Positions 19,801 through 21,161 of a DNA stretch of 21,161 bases are shown here, one piece after another. Below the pieces are notes generated by a model, which had not been told where the DNA came from, searched no databases, and was given only the letters and a program-made list of their open reading frames with translations. Source of the DNA: Perkinsus chesapeaki (taxonomy: Eukaryota; Perkinsozoa; Perkinsida; Perkinsidae); NCBI GenBank assembly GCA_013115145.1, contig JAAPAO010000422.1:10108-31268 (forward strand). The letters run 5' to 3'. Positions within the stretch are counted from its first letter, which is position 1; every line of letters starts with the position of its first letter. A program made the position numbers and the translations under genes.

Positions 19801-21161
19801 AAGTCACTATTTCTAGTGGGGACAGAACTCCTTGATCAGAGTTTAACTGCTTAGTAGACCACCACTGTTTAGTAGTAAACTCCTTTATAATCTTCTGGTA
19901 CTCTGTCCTTGCTTCATCAGATAAGCTATTATATAAGCCAACGCTATAATCATATACGTTATTATTAGTCTCAGATATACCATCTTTAATAGCAACATCT
20001 ATCTCTACTACAAGTGATTGTTCAGGTGTATCTTTAACTTCTCCAGGTAGTAGTCTCCTTAATCTATACTTATAATCTTCCCCACCAGGGCACTTTTTCC
20101 ATACACCAATCTGACTAGTAAGATACTCTTCCGCCGCCCTGACTTGATCATCCAGGCAAGCATCTAGGCCTCCTTTATTTCCCTTTATTTGAGGAGGGAG
20201 GACTACACGGACACCTATGTCGTTAAGTTGGGAGAAACCTACTATAATGTCTGTCTGAGGGATTTCTCGGACAAGCAAGAAATTTAGAATCGGACAATAA
20301 CCAGCATAGCTTAATCGCGCTTGTACAAACTCAGTTGTTTCTAGTACTTGCCCATTTGCCACTGTGATGTAAGCAGGTGCATCAAGTTGCTTTCGCTTCA
20401 AGTGTAACCTGTCACTAGCATCTACTTGCCTCATATTATGAGTGGAGTAGGTATCCAGACCCACTCTAAGTGGCAGGGATATTCCTGAATTATCTACAGG
20501 AGATACATTCGCAAGCACTATGAGCACCCTCTCATTTACTCCAACTGTGGACGCAAGACTTATTCCATAAACGGAACTCTCACTATTATGCTCACTCGGC
20601 CCAACACGGGACTTATTGTCCGTCGGGCCTTTTTTACCACCTCCATTCTTGGGGCACTGAGCTATTCTATGAGATGTAGCACCACATTTAAGACATAAAC
20701 CAGCTTGCCTTCTTTCTTGTAAGATATCGCTAGGAACACCTAGCTTTTGTGATAGAGTAGGCTCTTTAGAAGACTTAGAAGGCGGGGTTGTAGAATCAAC
20801 ATTAGGCTTAGTACTCCTACTTTGTGGTGATTGTGCTTGATCGTAGAAAGACTTCCCATACTTGAACGAACGATGATGATGTCCAGTCTTCTGATACTTA
20901 GGACGTGGAATAACCGCATCTTTATCATCATCCTGTCTGTGAGTTTTTCCATTACTATTAGTAACAGGAGTCGATACATTTGATGATCTAGGCTTCTCTT
21001 TCTTCGTATAATCAAACCTTTCCAAACCAAAATACTCATCAATAGTACTTGTACCATTTGCAGATACAAATCTTTGTACCAAGTCCATACAGGATGTATC
21101 AGAAGTTGCCTCCTTTTCAATTTTCATAGCCAACTCATTGACTCCTACATTTCCGGCCACT
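16832..21161 (-). CDS. Ty3/gypsy-like Gag-Pol polyprotein, 5' end outside the window
   Basis: One open frame of at least 1442 codons (stop TAA at 16832) that runs off the right edge; its first complete codon in the window is GTG, not a start. Domains by residue in the visible part: CCHC zinc knuckle (C156, C159, H164, C169), retropepsin-like protease (LDTYSTHN near 235-242), reverse transcriptase (D510 in VLDLSRAF; YYDD at 591-594), RNase H (D754, E802, D835, D892), HHCC zinc-binding domain of the integrase (H1087, H1095, C1126, C1129), and integrase core D1158, D1225, E1261 with 35-residue spacing. The order RT-RNase H-integrase is that of Ty3/gypsy. Gag and Pol are in a single frame with no stop. 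The catalytic residues of RT, RNase H and integrase are intact, so this looks like a young copy. The protease has Tyr where the family has Gly (DTG becomes DTY). Confidence 0.95.
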   Translation of the reverse strand, partial: VAGNVGVNELAMKIEKEATSDTSCMDLVQRFVSANGTSTIDEYFGLERFDYTKKEKPRSSNVSTPVTNSNGKTHRQDDDKDAVIPRPKYQKTGHHHRSFKYGKSFYDQAQSPQSRSTKPNVDSTTPPSKSSKEPTLSQKLGVPSDILQERRQAGLCLKCGATSHRIAQCPKNGGGKKGPTDNKSRVGPSEHNSESSVYGISLASTVGVNERVLIVLANVSPVDNSGISLPLRVGLDTYSTHNMRQVDASDRLHLKRKQLDAPAYITVANGQVLETTEFVQARLSYAGYCPILNFLLVREIPQTDIIVGFSQLNDIGVRVVLPPQIKGNKGGLDACLDDQVRAAEEYLTSQIGVWKKCPGGEDYKYRLRRLLPGEVKDTPEQSLVVEIDVAIKDGISETNNNVYDYSVGLYNSLSDEARTEYQKIIKEFTTKQWWSTKQLNSDQGVLSPLEIVTFPLCQKSASTKIRACSDARLFNGRVETASYSGWAIDDIVKFARAGWNSDNSTLTVLDLSRAFYKVRLAHKKHVLIKSIGKKFLCDRVIFGVRYGPCGLASQVLVLCNAVLSAMLGREVEATCTSRLIDVVPGLMIIPYYDDFFVIGTKKLVDTFENILCRIAPSLGVEIPEKKKTHLARGSKAFHLGLWWKLSLENELSLECPLIDCEKTVVPLKVCKRLIFSVCGQFYDPLYCHATSRLVADLLRAWSGKATGGWDVKYDISADTMSAVQKMVSDAVADFSGCSHLAIPMNHHYLLGFCDACEVGGGCCIISSPSESGRPGDPDTVLLEAHSSTFNEKEEKWHVNRKEFLWLLKTLRFLLSWLQKFGKSGTRLRGVSLFCDNTTATSWSTSSLNRRYDIQAVHRMHDEAKELLFYSKKEYNLDISVKYLPGVLNSAADNLSRKGAQYPKLDGLQKTPSLMKGKAPTKKNKEALSCIAFTDSLICTYTSAPQASRRYQPDINIESYNGISMVATSVIENEENGDRKIEYESLTNVSEVSTDDILEHCRKALSDAVFTKNHKLYGICLEKVVEALHRGQPYEEDIQRLCFGGAKSGNRFKLEEGLLFYRDLQRKTPWLAYLPTKRSRAWALYKYHINVQTGVHRGTPRTIQSTQKNGFWWPSMVKDLTKWIKGCQQCQLGKTYEPYNPQPLVFRRGMGRFNTIQVDFTGSMEAYYKPADVHCPGELHHLLVMVDEGTRAMLVLPTHSTSALDLIMGLLVWFQVYNIPSFIQLDQAGAHVSDELTIFAKNWNIELLYGVARRPQTQGLVEGAIRSVKETVTANLATPVSSPWYISGLLSGLIHNQSNLVGSGYSPHALTMGLDIEGDILPSGVAKTIEDRYIQYRQQRDERAANAEIREILSRSPRFLFHVGDKVRLVRRINQKRVIQGPFVIQAIHPVNRYLYKLYGKQNYVSIEQLLPFREDTFMSELDYSVNPQVFHCPDVFCFSAVV

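Noticed and set aside
21158-21160. Start codon of the retroelement polyprotein at the window edge
   Set aside because: The codon is GTG and the frame is still open; the real start lies beyond the window.
1-21161. tRNA, rRNA or spliced-leader genes
   Set aside because: By eye I found no cloverleaf, no rRNA core sequence and no match to the dinoflagellate/Perkinsus-type spliced leader (CCGTAGCCAT...TTGGCTCAAG).

Overview
This is eukaryotic nuclear DNA. Nearly every gene is broken into short exons by small GT-AG introns of about 39-75 bp, so simple open frames miss most of the content. The best guess for the source is an alveolate of the Perkinsus type. This rests on the dense short introns, the clustered lineage-type cysteine-rich secreted paralogs and the Ty3-like element. 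It is an inference from family resemblance and is not proven by the sequence.

Layout. 1-290: a tandem 56-bp repeat grading into diverged units that keep a two-hairpin fold. 776-4857 (+): a SAMHD1-like HD-domain dNTP triphosphohydrolase gene with about 19 exons. I rebuilt it by splice sites, phase and family alignment; the stretch 1109-1332 is unresolved. 5516-7194 (-): two adjacent intronless genes for secreted proteins of 256 and about 255 aa that are paralogs of each other. 8784-9726 (-) and 13108-13762 (-): two paralogous five-exon genes for small cysteine-rich secreted proteins (147 and 145 aa) with matching exon boundaries. Between them lie a possible relic of a third copy, a 51-bp tandem duplication, and a broken Gag-like gene (11347-12404) bracketed by copies of a 19-bp motif. 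14907-15753 (+): an intact six-exon acireductone dioxygenase gene (methionine salvage) in AT-rich sequence. 16832-21161 (-): a Ty3/gypsy-like Gag-Pol polyprotein whose 5' end is outside the window, followed by a polypurine tract and the start of a 3' LTR.

The genes do not form a pathway. Two conserved housekeeping enzymes (nucleotide-pool control and methionine salvage) flank a region of duplicated, lineage-specific secreted-protein genes mixed with retroelement sequence and short hairpins. This looks like a fast-evolving gene-family neighbourhood. The most distinctive observations are the structured repeat array at the left edge, a possible extra N-terminal domain on the SAMHD1-like protein, the matched pair of five-exon secreted-protein genes, GC-AG introns in two genes, and an altered protease motif in the retroelement.
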